DNA of 64,000 bases from assembly GCA_965224235.1 (NCBI GenBank), contig CBDCYP010000002.1:744001-808000 (forward strand), written 5' to 3'. Under the pieces are notes generated by a model. That model did not search any database. It was not told the DNA's origin and was given only the letters and a program-made list of their open reading frames with translations. Both the position numbers and the translations under genes were made by a program. This document shows positions 16,041-24,609 of this stretch, in pieces; the first letter of the stretch is position 1, and each line of letters opens with the position of its first letter. The DNA comes from G958295935 sp965224235. Its GTDB lineage: Bacteria; Chloroflexota; Dehalococcoidia; Lucifugimonadales; Lucifugimonadaceae.

Positions 16041-17309
16041 ATGAAAACCCAGATTCGCGCCGCAGCAATATTGACCTTGATTCTGGCAGGCATTATGGCC
16101 TTCTCCGGTGGCGCTTATGCGATGGGGCCGGGCGGTGATGGCCCGGACGGGGGAGGGACCGGGCCGGTTGGAAATGTGGGGACAGCCGTTGACTCCAACG
16201 CCGGAAAACAAGGGGACGGGGCTGTTTCCATCAACACCGACGCGCTGGGTATGGACGCCCGATCATACGCGGCGGATTTTGGGGTGCCCGTCCAGGAAGC
16301 AAAGCGCCGTCTCACCCTGCAGGGATCCGTAGGCTCGCTCCAGGAGGACCTGGTTGACAGCGAATCCGATACGTTCGGAGGGCTCTGGATCCAGCACGAG
16401 CCGGTGTTCCGTATAGTCGCGCGGTTCACTCAGGACGGCGAGTCGACCGTGAGACCGTATGTCTCGGGCGGTCTGCTATCCGGCCTTGTCGATGTCCAAA
16501 CGGCGGACGCGACGCTGAACGACCTCCGGGCAGCCCAGGAGAAGGCCATGACCACGGCGGGCGCTCTTGGGGTCGCGGTGGAATCAGATATCGATGTGAT
16601 CGGGAACCGCGTGAAGCTCTTTGTGGTAGATCGAGCGGGACTTGATTCCTCGTTGGCCGCTCCGGACGTTGAGCTGCCGGACGAAGTCGATATCGTAACA
16701 GTCAATGAGCTTAGTCAAGTTACCGCGAACCTCCATGCTGGCCTTTCGACAATTCCCTGTACTGCTGGTTTCTCGGTGGTTCATTCCGATGGCAGGCGTG
16801 GGATAACGACGGCCGCTCACTGCGAACCCGATATTTCGTTCAATGGGACAGCCTTAAACTTCGTAGAGGGCTATCTTGGAGGAAAATACGATGTCCAATG
16901 GCACAAAGCACCAACGTTCAGATTGCGAGGTCTGATGTACGACGGGACAAACTACCGGTATGTGCATGGGACGAAACATCGGGATGATCAGGCTGTTGGG
17001 GAATATGTCTGCAGGTACGGAAAAAAAACTTTCTACGGGTGCGGGACCATATTCTCGACGTATGTTCAGCCTTCGAACAAGAAGAATTGTTTCTCCAATT
17101 GTTCGTTCGAGGCGACCTTTGTTCTAGTCCTGAAAACTAGTGGAATTCTAGTGGAGGAAGGGGATAGCGGTGGACCATGGTTCTCAAACAATACGGCCTA
17201 CGGGATAATGAGGGCCAGGGGCACGACACCTAACGAAGCCGTTGGTGAGGTGTATATGGCCATCAATTACGTTTCGGTTCTTGGCGTGTCTGTGATTACA
17301 GAACAATAG
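16041..17309 (+). CDS. Secreted S1-family (streptogrisin-like) serine protease C
   Basis: 422-residue secreted protease. Signal peptide 1-27 (ILTLILAGIMAFSGGAYA); a Gly/Asp-rich stretch (28-60); a prodomain-like region (about 65-230). The catalytic domain starts near CTAGFSV. The triad is H260 (ITTAAHC), D284 (KYDVQWH) and S376 (EEGDSGGP). Cysteine pairs 240/261, 324/334 and 350/354 are likely disulfides. Same architecture as protease A but clearly diverged, with a different signal peptide. First gene of the operon under cassette 3, with an AAGGAGA ribosome site before the ATG. Probable zymogen activated by prodomain removal. Confidence 0.9.
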   Translation: MKTQIRAAAILTLILAGIMAFSGGAYAMGPGGDGPDGGGTGPVGNVGTAVDSNAGKQGDGAVSINTDALGMDARSYAADFGVPVQEAKRRLTLQGSVGSLQEDLVDSESDTFGGLWIQHEPVFRIVARFTQDGESTVRPYVSGGLLSGLVDVQTADATLNDLRAAQEKAMTTAGALGVAVESDIDVIGNRVKLFVVDRAGLDSSLAAPDVELPDEVDIVTVNELSQVTANLHAGLSTIPCTAGFSVVHSDGRRGITTAAHCEPDISFNGTALNFVEGYLGGKYDVQWHKAPTFRLRGLMYDGTNYRYVHGTKHRDDQAVGEYVCRYGKKTFYGCGTIFSTYVQPSNKKNCFSNCSFEATFVLVLKTSGILVEEGDSGGPWFSNNTAYGIMRARGTTPNEAVGEVYMAINYVSVLGVSVITEQ

Positions 17310-17334
17310 ATCCTGATCGCAAATGGTAGTTAAC

Positions 17335-19026
17335 ATGAGCGACTCCAGGTCAGATCACCCTCGAGACTCGCAAAATCCTGCTCAGCTTGTAACCGGCACT
17401 CGACTGGCAGGTCTGCAGATTCTTGTTGGCAGCCTGCTCGTTGCCCTGGCCGCCGTCGGTTGCAGCGGCGGCCGGGGCGGCGGTCAAAACGACGAACAGG
17501 CCCCTGTTGTCGAGTTCCCTCAGCATCACGCGCCGACAGCAGATTATTGGACGCAAAGCTTCGTCGGACAGCTGGTTCTGGAGGAAGGGTGCCTACGCGC
17601 CTCGTCGCTGCTGCTCATCTGGCCGCGCACTTTCACGTTCGACACGAAAAATGGAGTCGCGCGGATAGTTGACAAAACCGGCCGGATCGCCGCTCACGTC
17701 GGAGATGACGTTCGGTTCAGCCGCGCCTCTGTCTCCTATGAGGAGGCCAACGGCCGGGGGTGGATACAGGGGTTGTCCGCGGATTGCGCGGGTCCCTATT
17801 GGCTGGTCGGGGACGAAGTTGCAGCTTTCAGTCTCGACGGGCCCGCCGAACTGCCACCGCCAGACCCGGAGGATCCGGAGGTCTACTTTCCTCAACATGA
17901 CGCGCCGCCGCGTACGGATAACGGGGGGCTGTACTTCGCCGGCCAATTGGTCCTTGACAATGGGTGTCTACGCGTCGGGGTCCCTTATGACGATGCGGGC
18001 AACCCTCAACCATCGAATCTGCTCATCTGGCCAGGCGCGTACAGGCTCAGCGTGGAAAACGGGGCCGTAAGTATAGTCGATGAACTTGGCAGGATTGCCG
18101 CACGCGTCGGAGATTATATTCGCCTCCCCTTCCTCGAAGCCGTCTCATATAAGGAGGCCCGTGATCGCGGGTTGATACGCGGGTTACCGGCGGATTGCGC
18201 TGGACCTTATGAACTGGTCAGTAACGATATTACCGCCTTCAATCCCAACAATGAGCCCACGGAATTGCGGTTGTTAGACCCGGAGATCTACTTTCACCGG
18301 CAAAAAACCAAATTACCAGTAGAAGGACCAGTAGAAGGACCAGTAGAAGTTCTGTTCGATGAAATAGTGGGGCCGCAGATCATTGGCGAACTCGTCCTCG
18401 ACGGACATTGCCTGCGCTTAAAGATCGACAGCGGTCCGCTAGTGTCCGTGGTATGGCCCCCCGGGTTTGCGCCTCATGTCCATCGCGGCGCGGTCCACGT
18501 CCGCAACGGGGCTGGTCGAATAGTCGTTCGGGTTGGGGATGAACTGGCCACCGGAGGAGGCCAAAAAAATGTTGGTCACGGTGGATGTCCCGGGCCGACG
18601 TCGTGGATCCGTTCTATTAAAGTGTTGTCGGATGCAGAGGTCTACTTCCCCAAGCAGGACGGAACTCTGGGGACTGATCAGGAGATGGATCGCTTCGAAG
18701 GAAAGCTGATCATGGACGGTAAATGTCTAGTCGTCGATTCCGTCATTCGCTACCGCGATCGCGCGTTATTCCCGGGCGTACGACCGCTCCTCATCTGGCC
18801 AGACACATTCACGCTCAACCTGGACGATGAGGTCGCCGGGATAGTCGACGCAACCGGCCGGACTGTTGCACGAGTTGGAGATGAAGTTCAGTTCAGCGCC
18901 GTCTCCATCTCCTATCAGGAGGCCTTGGAGCATGGAGGGCTAGAAGAAATAACGCCTGCTTGCTCGGGCCCTGGTTGGGTGGTCGGAGACGACTTTGCCG
19001 CTGTGGTTGATTCGGAGTCTCCTTGA
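17335..19026 (+). CDS. Lipoprotein with four copies of an unknown ~125-residue repeat
   Basis: 563 residues from ATG 17335 (another ATG lies in frame at 17323). Lipobox LAAVGC gives C43. The mature chain is four tandem repeats, each starting with a strand such as G-(Q/E/K)-L-(V/I)-(L/M)-x-x-x-C-L, then LIWP or VVWP, a V-x-IVD-x-x-GR-I/V segment, a RVGD turn, SY-x-EA, and a closing (A/P)-x-C-x-GP. The third repeat is diverged and is preceded by VEGP repeats. Two cysteines per repeat suggest one disulfide each. I recognise no family; a small beta-barrel fold is a guess. Lies between protease C and RKV-C. Confidence 0.8.
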   Translation: MSDSRSDHPRDSQNPAQLVTGTRLAGLQILVGSLLVALAAVGCSGGRGGGQNDEQAPVVEFPQHHAPTADYWTQSFVGQLVLEEGCLRASSLLLIWPRTFTFDTKNGVARIVDKTGRIAAHVGDDVRFSRASVSYEEANGRGWIQGLSADCAGPYWLVGDEVAAFSLDGPAELPPPDPEDPEVYFPQHDAPPRTDNGGLYFAGQLVLDNGCLRVGVPYDDAGNPQPSNLLIWPGAYRLSVENGAVSIVDELGRIAARVGDYIRLPFLEAVSYKEARDRGLIRGLPADCAGPYELVSNDITAFNPNNEPTELRLLDPEIYFHRQKTKLPVEGPVEGPVEVLFDEIVGPQIIGELVLDGHCLRLKIDSGPLVSVVWPPGFAPHVHRGAVHVRNGAGRIVVRVGDELATGGGQKNVGHGGCPGPTSWIRSIKVLSDAEVYFPKQDGTLGTDQEMDRFEGKLIMDGKCLVVDSVIRYRDRALFPGVRPLLIWPDTFTLNLDDEVAGIVDATGRTVARVGDEVQFSAVSISYQEALEHGGLEEITPACSGPGWVVGDDFAAVVDSESP

Positions 19027-19075
19027 GCAACCCTTCCAAATATGCGGACTCAAACCAGGTCATGGAAGGTGACTA

Positions 19076-19705
19076 ATGCGAAAAGCCACGGCTGTCGTTC
19101 TTATTATTACAACGCTTTTGATCTTCGCTGTCGTCGGCAGCGTGGCCGCTCGCTTGTTGCCCAACGAACAGCGGGGGCCACAATCAGTACAGACGGTAAG
19201 CGAGTCCACTGCGGCGCCATCATCGGGCAGTGAGACTAACCAGCCTGAACCAGTCGAAACAGCCTACCTCTATCCGGTATTCGATCTCGACTACGATGAC
19301 AGTTGGGTGGCAAACATTCCTGAGTTCATCGGTGGATACAGGGTTCTCTACGTCGTAACTCCAAAGAGCGCGGCCTGTAGCGACTGGCCGCTAATAACCT
19401 TTCACGCGACGCAAAAGTCCCTGCAAGAGTACTTGCCGGCTGCGCCTGACATGAACTCGTTGAGAGCCGCCGTCCTGGCTATCCCGGGGGTTCCATCGGA
19501 CATTCGTCTGGGCTTTGCCACCGCGCGCCTTGACGAAGCAGGCGTGCTCCTTGACAAGGAAGAATGGGAAGCCAGACGAAAGAGAATGAACGAGAGCATG
19601 ATCAGTAGCGGTTGTATTTTTCTTGGCCGCCCGATATCAGTCGGCCCTGAAACCCGAGTTGTCCCAGGCGAGGGGTCAGGACTCAGCGATCCCGAGGTCC
19701 GGTGA
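19076..19705 (+). CDS. Membrane-anchored unknown protein, RKV family copy C
   Basis: 209 residues, third RKV paralog. Anchor MRKATAVVLIITTLLIFAVV, Ser/Pro/Glu-rich linker, then DLDYDDSWVANIPEFIGGY and the conserved cysteines (AACSDW, SSGCIF). Closest to copy A in the core (LITFHATQKSL in both). Unlike copies A and B it is not followed by a META gene; the island ends here. Probably the last gene of the cassette 3 operon. Confidence 0.78.
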   Translation: MRKATAVVLIITTLLIFAVVGSVAARLLPNEQRGPQSVQTVSESTAAPSSGSETNQPEPVETAYLYPVFDLDYDDSWVANIPEFIGGYRVLYVVTPKSAACSDWPLITFHATQKSLQEYLPAAPDMNSLRAAVLAIPGVPSDIRLGFATARLDEAGVLLDKEEWEARRKRMNESMISSGCIFLGRPISVGPETRVVPGEGSGLSDPEVR

Positions 19706-19820
19706 TTTCGACAACCTCGAGAGGGCTGTCGCCATCAAGAATGGCAGTAGCGAGACAGTACGCCTGATTTCCGTGGTCGCGGCTGGGATGTTTGGCCAAA
19801 CTCACACCAGTCCCGGCGGT

Positions 19821-19846
19821 TCCCCGATCGGGGTCGGGGATGACGG
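19821..19846 (+). repeat. Dispersed TCCCCGATCGG repeat
   Basis: Reads TCCCCGATCGGGGTCGGGG then ATGACGG. It marks the border between the accessory island and the rlmD-like gene. Confidence 0.6.
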
Positions 19847-19911
19847 ATAGTGGATGTCGGGGACGACGGTTCATACCACCGGTTCGCGCGTTGTTATGCA
19901 AAGATTTCTGT

Positions 19912-21207
19912 ATGACGAAGAGACGACACAGGCGCAGATACTCAGGCCCGCCGCTGACCGGGAGCCTGACTATCGGTCCGGGCGACGAGCTGGAACTACG
20001 ACTGGCCGAGTTCGACGCACGGGGCGAAACGTCGAGCGAAGTTGACGGCGCTCCGGCAACAGTTGAGGGCGGCATACCCGGCGAGTTGGTGCGCGCTGAG
20101 GTGGTGAAGGTCTTTCCCGAGCGTGTGGTGCTGCGAGTCGTGGATGTGATCGAGCCGTCCCCCGACCGCGTCGAGCCGCCGTGCCCGTACTATTCGAGTT
20201 GCAGCGGATGCCAGTGGCAGCACGTTTCATACCGCCGCCAACTTGAGGAGAAGGCCAGTCGCGTTGTTGACGCGTTGGCTGCGAGCGAACACCTTCGGCA
20301 TGCCGAGATCCACCCGACTCTCGCCAGTCCCGCGCAATATGGTTACCGCAACCACGCACGTTTCACGGTGGGCAAGCGGGATGGGGACGCGGGCAAAGCG
20401 GGATACGTAAATGCGACTACCCGCCGGTTTTTGCCGGTGGACCGCTGCCTCCTGATGGACGACCCGATCAACGGCGTACTCGAACGAATGCAGGGCCGCC
20501 TACACGGAATGAGCCAGGTTACGGTGCGTTCAGGAGTCGACACCGGGTCGATGCTGATTCAGCCTGCGTTCACACCGTTATGGTCAGACGTCGATACGGG
20601 GCAATCGCACTACGAAGAAGCGGTGGCGTCCGCCAGATTCCGTGTCGCCTCGTCATCGTTTTTCCAGGTCAACACGCCCCAACTTGCCAACACCGTGGAC
20701 CTCATGGCCCGTTCGCTTGGGCTGTCCGGCAAAGAACTGGTGGTGGACGCATACTGTGGCGTGGGCACGTTCGCAGTGCTTCTCGCCCCATTTTCGAGAC
20801 TCGTGATAGGCATAGAAGAGTCCGCATCCGCCGTGGCGGACGCCCGCGTGAACGCAGCGGGCCTTGGCAACGTCGAGTTCATTGAGGACCGAACTGAATA
20901 CGCGCTGCGCAAGATCGATGAGCCGGTCGACGTTCTGATCCTCGACCCTCCCCGACGCGGCTGCGCCCCGGAAGCGCTGACCACCGTCGTCGAATTGGCG
21001 CCGGCGCGTATTGCCATGGTGTCTTGCGAACCTGACGCTATGGCGAGAGACTTGGCGGTCCTCTGCGAATCCGCTTACGTCCTCGATGCCGTGTACCCGA
21101 TCGACATGTTCCCGCAGACGCGGCATGTCGAGGCTCTGGCGATACTGTCCCGCGCCAATATCAGCGCCGCGAGTCCTGAACGAGATGACATCGATGCCAG
21201 CGGGTGA
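19912..21207 (+). CDS. rlmD: 23S rRNA (uracil) C5-methyltransferase, RumA/TrmA family
   Basis: SAM-dependent RNA m5U methyltransferase, 431 residues from the ATG at 19912 (MTKRRHRRRY). An N-terminal TRAM-like segment is followed by the 4Fe-4S cysteines CPYYSSCSGC, the SAM-binding motif VVDAYCGVGTFAVLLA, ILDPPRRGC and the catalytic-cysteine region VSCEPDAMARDL. Similar proteins include RlmD, RlmCD and TrmA; the exact uridine is not predictable. The frame extends upstream, but the basic MTKRR start is preferred. Its 3' end overlaps the maf start by 23 bases, so the two are coupled. Confidence 0.9.
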   Translation: MTKRRHRRRYSGPPLTGSLTIGPGDELELRLAEFDARGETSSEVDGAPATVEGGIPGELVRAEVVKVFPERVVLRVVDVIEPSPDRVEPPCPYYSSCSGCQWQHVSYRRQLEEKASRVVDALAASEHLRHAEIHPTLASPAQYGYRNHARFTVGKRDGDAGKAGYVNATTRRFLPVDRCLLMDDPINGVLERMQGRLHGMSQVTVRSGVDTGSMLIQPAFTPLWSDVDTGQSHYEEAVASARFRVASSSFFQVNTPQLANTVDLMARSLGLSGKELVVDAYCGVGTFAVLLAPFSRLVIGIEESASAVADARVNAAGLGNVEFIEDRTEYALRKIDEPVDVLILDPPRRGCAPEALTTVVELAPARIAMVSCEPDAMARDLAVLCESAYVLDAVYPIDMFPQTRHVEALAILSRANISAASPERDDIDASG

Positions 21208-21835
21208 CCCGACCGGCCGTGTCGCCCGGCGGCTCGTCCTTGCGTCGGCGTCACCGCGCCGGGCTGCCATATTGAGCGCAGCGGGCTACACGTTCGAGGT
21301 CGCAACATCCGGGGTCGATGAGCGGGTGGAACCGGAATCGGATCCGTCCGAAACCGCAAAGCGTGTCGCCAATGACAAAGCCGCGGCCGTGCACCGAAAG
21401 GCCGTTGAATCGGTCGTTATCGGTGCGGATACGGTCGTAATTGTAGACGGGGAGTTGCTTGGCAAACCCGTGTCTCCGAAGGACGCCAAACGGATGCTGT
21501 CGAGGCTGCGCGGACGGCAGCATCGTGTAATTACCGGAGTGTGTGTCATGTCGGCGAGCGCCGTTAGCACGGGCTTCGAAACCACGGAGGTGTCGTTTCG
21601 CAGTTATGCTTCACACGAGGTCGACGAGTATCTGGCATCTGGCCTCCCGCTCGACAGGGCAGGGGCCTACGGCATTCAGGATGCGCTGTTTTCGCCGGTC
21701 AGTTCGTATGACGGGTGTTATCTGAACGTGATGGGCCTGCCGATGTGTGTTGCGGAACGCCTTCTGAAAGACTTTGGGATTGAACCCGAGGGCAACCGGG
21801 TTGGGTGCGCAGGCCATATCAACTGCACAGATTGA
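21185..21835 (+). CDS. maf: Maf-family nucleoside triphosphate pyrophosphatase
   Basis: Hydrolyses non-canonical or excess nucleoside triphosphates to monophosphates (house-cleaning; the YhdE type prefers dTTP/UTP). 216 residues. Diagnostic LVLASASPRRAAIL is at the N-terminus, followed by ESDPSETAKRVANDKA, VIGADTVV, LGKPVSPKDAKRMLSRL, HRVITGV and AGAYGIQD. Starts inside the end of the methyltransferase gene (ATG 21185 or 21194). tatA follows after 9 bases. Confidence 0.93.
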   Translation: MTSMPAGDPTGRVARRLVLASASPRRAAILSAAGYTFEVATSGVDERVEPESDPSETAKRVANDKAAAVHRKAVESVVIGADTVVIVDGELLGKPVSPKDAKRMLSRLRGRQHRVITGVCVMSASAVSTGFETTEVSFRSYASHEVDEYLASGLPLDRAGAYGIQDALFSPVSSYDGCYLNVMGLPMCVAERLLKDFGIEPEGNRVGCAGHINCTD

Positions 21836-21844
21836 GTTGGAGCG

Positions 21845-22153
21845 TTGAACTTTCTGGGCATAGGCGGCCTTGAGCTGCTGTTGATCGCCATCGTGGCGTT
21901 CGTCGTGCTTGGCCCGAAGCGCCTGAGCGAAGGCGCACGCACCGCGGCTAAGGCGCTCCGCGAGCTGCGGAGACAGCGAGACGAACTGACCGACATGGTC
22001 AGGGAAGCCGTCGACCTGGAAGGCATACAGTCCGATATGGAGGAACATCCTCCCGTATCGAGCGTGCAGCGTTCTCAGACCCGTCGCCTGTCGGCAGGCG
22101 ACGATGCTCCTGCAGGCGGCACTGTGCCCGGACCGGTCGAGCGTGATTCATGA
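21845..22153 (+). CDS. tatA: Sec-independent translocase TatA/TatB
   Basis: Tat subunit of 102 residues from a TTG start. A short N-terminal membrane helix (GIGGLELLLIAIVAFVVLG), the P-K hinge, and an amphipathic helix (SEGARTAAKALRELRRQ) define the family, with a polar tail. TatA and TatB cannot be told apart safely by sequence. The stop overlaps the tatC start (ATGA), so the two are translated together. With TatC it exports folded, twin-arginine proteins. Confidence 0.9.
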   Translation: MNFLGIGGLELLLIAIVAFVVLGPKRLSEGARTAAKALRELRRQRDELTDMVREAVDLEGIQSDMEEHPPVSSVQRSQTRRLSAGDDAPAGGTVPGPVERDS

Positions 22154-22926
22154 GCGACCGTTCGGCGCCGATCATGGACCACATAGGCGAGGTCAAGTCA
22201 CGGCTGGTTCGCACTATGCTGGTCGTGCTGTCGATGACCATCGTAGCGTTCGTGTTTCACGAGAATATCCTGGAATTCCTGCTGGCGCCAGCCGAAGCGC
22301 TTAATCCGGTCACCGAAGGAAAACCGGTCTTCACAGAATTGACGGAGTTCTGGGGCGCCACCGCCAAGGTCTCGGTCCTTACGGGTTTCGCGATGTCCCT
22401 GCCATTTTTCATGTGGCAAGTCATCATGTTCCTCCGGCCCGGCCTGACGCCGGTCGAACGGCGGTACCTCTACCTGTTGGCGCCGTGCGGCCTGCTGGCA
22501 TTTGCCGCTGGCGTGTCGTTCGCGTATTTCGTGCTGCTGCCTCCGGCCATCGGATTCCTGCTCACATTCGGGGACGACGTGGCCACGCCCCTCATCCGCA
22601 TCGGCTCATACGTGACCCTGATAACCACGCTGCTGTTCTGGATGGGTCTGATATTCGAGTTGCCGATCGTCATCTTTTTCATGACCCGCATAGGAGTGGT
22701 GAACACGCGCTGGCTGGGGCGCCAACGGAGATGGGCGATACTGCTCGCATTCGTACTTGGCGCGCTGATCACTCCGACGTTCGATCCGGTGAACCAGGCT
22801 CTTGTTGCCCTGCCGATCATCGTCTTGTTCGAAGTCGGTTATTGGCTGGCGAGATTTGGTGAGAGGGGCAAGGCTCGACCTGACGATTCTGCGGCGAAGG
22901 CGGCTCCGCCCGCTAACCCTTGCTAA
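22150..22926 (+). CDS. tatC: Sec-independent protein translocase TatC
   Basis: Core Tat receptor in the cytoplasmic membrane; 258 residues with six hydrophobic segments. Family marks: HIGEVKSRL at the N-terminus, FTELTEFWGATAKVS, MSLPFFMWQVIMFLRPGL, FEVGYW near the end. Overlaps tatA by 4 bases. Both are intact, so folded-protein export should work; no clear RR-signal substrate is seen among the island's secreted proteins, whose signals look Sec-type. Confidence 0.95.
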   Translation: MSDRSAPIMDHIGEVKSRLVRTMLVVLSMTIVAFVFHENILEFLLAPAEALNPVTEGKPVFTELTEFWGATAKVSVLTGFAMSLPFFMWQVIMFLRPGLTPVERRYLYLLAPCGLLAFAAGVSFAYFVLLPPAIGFLLTFGDDVATPLIRIGSYVTLITTLLFWMGLIFELPIVIFFMTRIGVVNTRWLGRQRRWAILLAFVLGALITPTFDPVNQALVALPIIVLFEVGYWLARFGERGKARPDDSAAKAAPPANPC

Positions 22927-23452
22927 CCGCAATGCCCCGAGCGCACACCGTCCACGCGCATCGACATTCGACATCCCGTTCCCAAAGCACACGACTTAGC
23001 AACTGTGTTGATAGTCAAGCGTTTCGAGCGTGTTCTGCCTCCCATTTGAGCTGCCTACGTAGGGGTGGCGGCTTACCCTGACCTGGGCGGCTCGGGGCCC
23101 GTAAAGGTTGCACGTGAGTGTGACCCGGGGATGCGACCACAGGTCGCCGTTAAAAAAAACCGGAAGCAACCGCGTCTGTTTCATTGCTCAAACGTACCCA
23201 ATTCAACCGGGGTACGGGCGAAGAGCCAAAATATCGTCTTCTCATGCGGCCTTACGGCCGTCCGTACTGGCGGGGCAGTTGCCGCCATACCGTGCGCCTG
23301 TCACACGGTCCGGAGAAGACAGAGGAAAAACCTCCTTCCTAAAGAAACCGCCTCTCGGCTTCAGCTGAGCACGGTTACGACTACAGAGACACTGTCGACC
23401 GAGGCAACCCCGGTGGTGTTACGGGGTTGCTTCAACCCGCCCCCGATCATTA

Positions 23453-23478
23453 GTCTTCACCGACCCCGATCGGGTACC
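23453..23478 (-). repeat. Dispersed TCCCCGATCGG repeat, reverse orientation
   Basis: GTCTTCACCGACCCCGATCG, the reverse complement of the repeat consensus. A second reverse copy follows 17 bases later. Confidence 0.55.
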
Positions 23479-23494
23479 TACTACTACTACTACT

Positions 23495-23519
23495 CTCGTC
23501 CCCGACTCCGATCGGGGAA
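23495..23519 (-). repeat. Dispersed TCCCCGATCGG repeat, reverse orientation
   Basis: CTCGTCCCCGACTCCGATCG then GGGAA; paired with the copy at 23453 and separated from it by a CTA run. Confidence 0.6.
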
Positions 23520-23567
23520 TCCAGGGGTGCGGGTGGGCTCCTCTTCACGCTGCGACCTCACACTAAC

Positions 23568-23589
23568 CCTATCTCACCGGTGAGATAGG
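23568..23589. terminator. 22-bp perfect palindrome with nearby T-run
   Basis: CCTATCTCACC directly followed by its reverse complement; the top strand continues AGACTTTTTG. It may terminate tatC transcription from the left and mutM from the right. The missing loop and 4-base gap before the T-run make it atypical. Confidence 0.5.
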
Positions 23590-23709
23590 AGACTTTTTGA
23601 AACACCCTCTTGAAACCCGCCACTACGATCCGAATTGGCGGAGATCGGCCGCGTTTTTCGTACCAGACCTATCCGTTTGACATGCTCGAATGGGTGTTTT
23701 TGACACCTC

Positions 23710-24519
23710 TTACCGCTGGCATCGTGGGCAGTAGTATGCGGTGCGGCTTCCGAGCTTGCGCGAGCTGATTGGTTTGGAGCAACGCGGGCACGGCGCGCGG
23801 CGCTTCCGGAAGAGACGCATACGCCCATCATCCGCATCGACGACGTACGGAGCTCCGTGCTCGTCGGGGTTGGCGGCAATGAAATCGATGGCCTCCTTGA
23901 GGACGGCCAACACGTCTTCGTGAAGGCGTGCCAAGCGGAGACGTGATATCCGGTTTGCTCGTCGGGCGGGCGATATCCCGGACCGGTGCAGCGCCTCATC
24001 GGCGTAGATATTGCCGACTCCGGCCAGGATGGACTGATCCAGGAGCAACGCCTTGATGGCGGACCTGCGGCCTGCGGTCCGCTCCACGAACATCTCGCTA
24101 GTGAACGTGGGATCGATGGCGTCGGGACCGATACGGCCGGTAAGTTCGTCCTCGGAATTCGCGAGAATGGCAGTGGCCCAACGTCGCCTGTCATCGAGTT
24201 CGATGCGCCGCCCGTCATCGAGCGCAAACGTATAGCGAGCGTACCGCAGAGGCTCGTCGTTCGGCCCGAGAATGACGAGCCGGCCGGTCATGCCCATGTG
24301 GAGGCCGAGCACGCCGCGGTCCAACGGCAAAACAAGCTGCTTCCCGTGCCGTCTTGCCGACATGATGCGCCTTCCAGGCAGCCTGGAGAGTCCGGCCGCG
24401 CCGTCAACGGTGTTTTCCACGCCGGGCCAGTCGGCGCAGGCGGATGTGATGATGCGGCCGGGTACTCGTCCCGCCACCAGATAGCGTAGGAGAGACTCAA
24501 CCTCGGGTAGTTCGGGCAT
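23710..24519 (-). CDS. mutM: Formamidopyrimidine-DNA glycosylase
   Basis: Base-excision enzyme that removes 8-oxoguanine and formamidopyrimidines and cuts the abasic site. 269 residues. The mature N-terminus PELPEVES supplies the catalytic Pro and Glu. K59 lies in the RRHGKQLVL region; LGLHMGMTGRL, the helix-two-turn-helix (LLLDQSILAGVGNIYADEAL) and a C-terminal zinc finger (CPRC, 16 residues, CPRC) are all present. Downstream of polA on the same strand with a 90-base gap; a repair pair. Confidence 0.96.
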   Translation of the reverse strand: MPELPEVESLLRYLVAGRVPGRIITSACADWPGVENTVDGAAGLSRLPGRRIMSARRHGKQLVLPLDRGVLGLHMGMTGRLVILGPNDEPLRYARYTFALDDGRRIELDDRRRWATAILANSEDELTGRIGPDAIDPTFTSEMFVERTAGRRSAIKALLLDQSILAGVGNIYADEALHRSGISPARRANRISRLRLARLHEDVLAVLKEAIDFIAANPDEHGAPYVVDADDGRMRLFRKRRAPCPRCSKPISSRKLGSRTAYYCPRCQR

Positions 24520-24609
24520 CGGAGAGCGCCTTGGGAGTCGTGTGGGTAAACTCGCGCCGCCGGATCGGTCCTTCAGGCGGCTGCGAGATGAAATCGTTTC
24601 GGCGGCGGT

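Larger units (their letters stand above)
22927..23709. other. 783-base convergent gap with repeats and hairpins, no gene
   Basis: Lies between tatC and mutM, which converge. It holds a 9-bp hairpin (GCAACCCCG ... CGGGGTTGC, 23404-23430), two inverted copies of the dispersed TCCCCGATCGG repeat, a short CTA run (TACTACTACTACTACTC near 23477) and a 22-bp perfect palindrome. Short open frames here show no protein-like features. Confidence 0.5.

Noticed and set aside
23477..23494. CTA run as a possible microsatellite phase switch
   Set aside because: Not inside or just before a gene, and only about five units.
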